Assembly: GCA_030831725.1 (NCBI GenBank)
Contig: JAURKN010000017.1
Span: 1-8,513 of the forward strand
Direction of reading: 5' to 3'
DNA: 8,513 nucleotides
Origin: Ferruginibacter sp.
GTDB taxonomy: Bacteria; Bacteroidota; Bacteroidia; Chitinophagales; Chitinophagaceae
Position numbers and translations under genes: made by a program. Below are positions 6,681 to 8,513 of the stretch, one piece after another (the stretch's first letter is position 1; each line of letters begins with the position of its first letter). The notes beneath the pieces are model-generated. The model was not told the DNA's origin and made no database searches. It worked only from the letters and a program-made list of their open reading frames with translations.

Positions 6681-7223
6681 TCAAAACTTAAGATTTTTGA
6701 AAAATGCCAACCCAAGCTTTTGGGCTTTCTCAATGTTTTGATCCGGTATGGCATCCACATCAGGATGTTTATCAATCGCGATTTCAAGCAAATCCTCTTT
6801 TAGAATATGCAACATCGGATAAGGCGAACGATTGGTGTAATTGGCAGGATCATTTTCATTTGAACCTGAAAAAATATAGTCCGGATGAAAACTCGCCACC
6901 TGAAAAATACCTTCAAACCCTTCTGCAATAAGCAGTTTCTCTGCCATTTCCACCAAATTCAAATAATCGTCAAAGGAGGAAAATCCATTCGAAAAAATCA
7001 GCAGCCCGGTTTCTACTTCGGGATCATTTTCCAAAACATGACATGAAAGAATAAACGCCTCCAACGCAGTAGACAAATCGCTTGTTTCTGAGACCCTGTA
7101 ATCAATTCTGTTCTCTTTAAATGGCTTGGCTGCGAAAGGACAAAAATTGAGTCCGATTACCACATCTTTTATCCAATTTCTGGTTCGTTCGATTTCTATC
7201 GGTTCATTTTCCGTCATCAGCAT
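6681..7223 (-). CDS. DUF1415 family protein of unknown function
   Basis: From the ATG at 7223 this gives 180 residues; from the ATG at 7217 it gives 178. An in-frame GTG at 7256 directly follows a stop codon and would add 11 residues that do not resemble the family, so I prefer 7223 or 7217. There is no Shine-Dalgarno sequence to decide. Recognisable DUF1415 blocks are RTRNWIKDVVIGLNFCPFA (13-31, with Cys28), LLIFSNGFSSFDDYL (74-88), IFQVASFHPDYIFSG (106-120, with His113) and NYTNRSPYPMLHILKE (128-143). The conserved Cys, His, Asp and Arg residues suggest a catalytic or metal-binding role, but no biochemical function is known to me. There is no signal peptide, so it should be cytoplasmic. The gene is divergent from katG, which only weakly suggests a shared stress context. 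Confidence 0.88.
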   Translation of the reverse strand: MLMTENEPIEIERTRNWIKDVVIGLNFCPFAAKPFKENRIDYRVSETSDLSTALEAFILSCHVLENDPEVETGLLIFSNGFSSFDDYLNLVEMAEKLLIAEGFEGIFQVASFHPDYIFSGSNENDPANYTNRSPYPMLHILKEDLLEIAIDKHPDVDAIPDQNIEKAQKLGLAFFKNLKF

Positions 7224-7323
7224 TGTTTTTGTATAAAAAAATTGCTTTGAATTCACTCATGTTTAAACAAATTTCAAAATAGAAAACCATTTGGTTGAAA
7301 AGTTGTTTAGACCTTAAGAAAAA

Positions 7324-7339
7324 TGTCAATTGTATGACA
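7324..7339. promoter_or_regulatory. Candidate operator: TGTCA-N6-TGACA palindrome upstream of katG
   Basis: Perfect 5-bp arms with a 6-bp spacer form a 16-bp palindrome in the gap between the DUF1415 gene and katG. The 5-6-5 layout resembles binding sites of Crp/Fnr-family dimers (TGTGA-N6-TCACA) but with different half-sites. It does not match the OxyR or PerR box patterns I know. It lies about 100 bases before the katG ATG and about 45 bases before a possible -7 box. Confidence 0.35.
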
Positions 7340-7358
7340 AGCATCTTAATACGCGTTT

Positions 7359-7366
7359 CAAATTTA
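7359..7366 (-). promoter_or_regulatory. Possible -7 box for the DUF1415 gene
   Basis: The minus strand reads TAAATTTG, a perfect TAnnTTTG match. No -33 TTG is found at the expected distance, the leader would be about 130 bases, and the region is AT-rich, so a chance match is quite possible. Confidence 0.25.
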
Positions 7367-7369
7367 GTT

Positions 7370-7377
7370 TAATTTCG
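7370..7377 (+). promoter_or_regulatory. Possible -7 box for katG
   Basis: TAATTTCG matches TAnnTTTG at all but one fixed position and lies 60 bases before the katG ATG. No clear -33 TTG is seen. The leader after it is A/T-rich and ends ATCAGGT directly before the ATG; the AGG is too close to the start codon to act as a Shine-Dalgarno sequence, which is normal for Bacteroidota. Confidence 0.35.
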
Positions 7378-7437
7378 CAGCCTATAAATCCAGTTTTTTA
7401 AACCATTTATTCTAACACTTTAAATAACAAATCAGGT

Positions 7438-8513
7438 ATGGATCATAACACAAACACAGGAGAAGCCAAATGTCCTTTCACAGGAGCAACAGCCTCAGGA
7501 CTCAAAGGTGGTGCTCATGGCACCAAAAATACAGATTGGTGGCCCAATCAGTTGAAGTTGGGTATTCTTCGCCTTCACTCTCCCCTCACGAATCCGATGG
7601 GAGCCGATTTCAATTATGCAGAGGCATTCAAATCGCTCGATCTGGAAGCATTGAAGAAGGATATTAATGAATTGATGACTCATTCCCAGGAATGGTGGCC
7701 TGCTGACTATGGTCACTATGGACCATTTTTCATTCGTATGGCATGGCATAGTGCGGGAACTTATCGTATATCAGATGGAAGAGGCGGTGCAGGATCAGGT
7801 GCGCAGAGATTCGCACCCTTGAACAGCTGGCCCGACAATACAAATCTGGATAAAGCAAGATTATTGTTATGGCCCATCAAACAGAAATATGGCAACAAAA
7901 TTTCATGGGCTGATCTGATGATTCTTGCAGGCAACTGCGCATTGGAGTCTATGGGATTCAAAACATTTGGATTTGGTGGAGGCCGTGAGGACATCTGGGA
8001 GCCGGAAGAGGATATCTACTGGGGATCGGAGCGTGATTGGTTGGCGGAGAAGAGATATTCAGGTGATCGCGAACTTGAAAATCCTTTGGCTGCAGTTCAG
8101 ATGGGATTGATTTATGTAAATCCGGAAGGACCTGATGGTAATCCTGACCCGATTGCTTCTGCACGTGATATCCGCGAAACCTTTAAGCGCATGGCCATGA
8201 ATGATGAGGAGACAGTAGCGTTGATTGCCGGTGGGCACACTTTCGGTAAAACACACGGAGCTGCTGATCCATCGAAGTACGTGGGACGCGAACCAGCAGG
8301 AGCAAGTATAGAGGAACAAAGTATGGGATGGAAAAATAGTTTTGGAAGTGGAAACGGAGAAAACACCATCACTAGCGGATTGGAAGGCGCATGGACTACC
8401 ACCCCAACAAAATGGAGCAACAATTATTTTGACAATCTGTTCGGATATGAGTGGGAACTTACTAAAAGTCCTGCCGGTGCACATCAATGGAAGCCTAAAG
8501 GGGACGCAGGTGC
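7438..8513 (+). CDS. katG: Catalase-peroxidase KatG, N-terminal half (3' end outside window)
   Basis: The frame is open from ATG 7438 to the window edge, giving 358 complete codons of a protein that is usually about 730-750 residues long. KatG is a heme b enzyme that breaks down hydrogen peroxide by catalase and peroxidase reactions. The N-terminal catalytic domain is intact. Distal Arg100, Trp103 and His104 lie in RMAWHSAGTYR. Proximal His267 lies in AGGHTFGKTHG, and proximal Trp319 in AWTTTPTKW. Tyr226 (in IYVNPEGP) and Met254 (in MAMND) can form the Trp-Tyr-Met cross-link needed for catalase activity. Ser313 corresponds to Ser315 of the Mycobacterium tuberculosis enzyme. The N-terminus (CPFTGATASG, WWPNQLKLGILRLHS) is typical and has no signal peptide, so the enzyme is cytoplasmic. 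The start is supported by the family's usual N-terminal length. Upstream lie a palindrome and a possible -7 box that may control peroxide or redox response. Confidence 0.97.
   Translation, partial: MDHNTNTGEAKCPFTGATASGLKGGAHGTKNTDWWPNQLKLGILRLHSPLTNPMGADFNYAEAFKSLDLEALKKDINELMTHSQEWWPADYGHYGPFFIRMAWHSAGTYRISDGRGGAGSGAQRFAPLNSWPDNTNLDKARLLLWPIKQKYGNKISWADLMILAGNCALESMGFKTFGFGGGREDIWEPEEDIYWGSERDWLAEKRYSGDRELENPLAAVQMGLIYVNPEGPDGNPDPIASARDIRETFKRMAMNDEETVALIAGGHTFGKTHGAADPSKYVGREPAGASIEEQSMGWKNSFGSGNGENTITSGLEGAWTTTPTKWSNNYFDNLFGYEWELTKSPAGAHQWKPKGDAG

Noticed and set aside
7254..7260. Overlapping ATG (7260) and GTG (7256) as starts upstream of the DUF1415 gene
   Set aside because: The ATG at 7260 is in another frame, and the GTG follows an in-frame stop and adds residues unlike the family; ATG 7223 or 7217 is more likely.
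7261..7268. Palindrome GTTTAAAC in the DUF1415-katG gap
   Set aside because: An isolated 8-bp AT-rich palindrome with no second copy and no clear position relative to a promoter; likely chance.
8059..8487. Open frames on the minus strand inside katG
   Set aside because: The plus strand encodes the intact KatG catalytic domain with all active-site residues; the opposite-strand frames are by-products.

Overview
This window looks like chromosomal DNA from a member of the Bacteroidota that has a type IX secretion system (Cytophagia, Chitinophagia or Flavobacteriia type). The evidence is a SusB-type GH97 enzyme, a PorP/SprF-family outer-membrane protein, a DUF4907 protein (a Bacteroidota family), signal peptides ending in '-AQ', A-rich leaders without Shine-Dalgarno sequences, and one perfect Bacteroidota -7 promoter box (TAnnTTTG). 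I cannot name a genus. I see no mobile element, CRISPR array, tRNA or rRNA.

Layout. Bases 1-924 (+) are the C-terminal part of a GH97 alpha-glucosidase (SusB type), cut by the left edge. It converges on a two-gene minus-strand group across a strong, probably bidirectional terminator (934-966). That group is a GH3 beta-glucosidase (5007-2776) followed by a GH37 trehalase-family protein (2624-987). Next, also on the minus strand, are a PorP/SprF-family protein (6183-5158), a small DUF4907 protein (6602-6252) and a DUF1415 protein (7223-6681). A divergent intergenic region (about 7224-7437) separates these from katG (7438 to beyond 8513, +), which is cut by the right edge.

How the genes fit together. 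The left 5 kb is a carbohydrate-degradation neighbourhood. It combines exo-acting alpha-glucosidase (GH97), beta-glucosidase (GH3) and trehalase-like (GH37) activities, all apparently exported to the periplasm or cell surface (the GH97 N-terminus is not visible). The middle is envelope and secretion related (PorP/SprF plus DUF4907). The right end is oxidative-stress defence (KatG). The three parts look like separate transcription units, not one system.

The most unusual item is the GH37-family protein. It keeps the general acid Asp and the catalytic-base Glu of trehalases, together with several sugar-binding Arg/Glu residues. Both trehalase signature motifs are degraded, however, and at least four other active-site positions are replaced. 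It may have a changed substrate or reduced activity. I found no evidence in this window for a wholly new multi-gene system.
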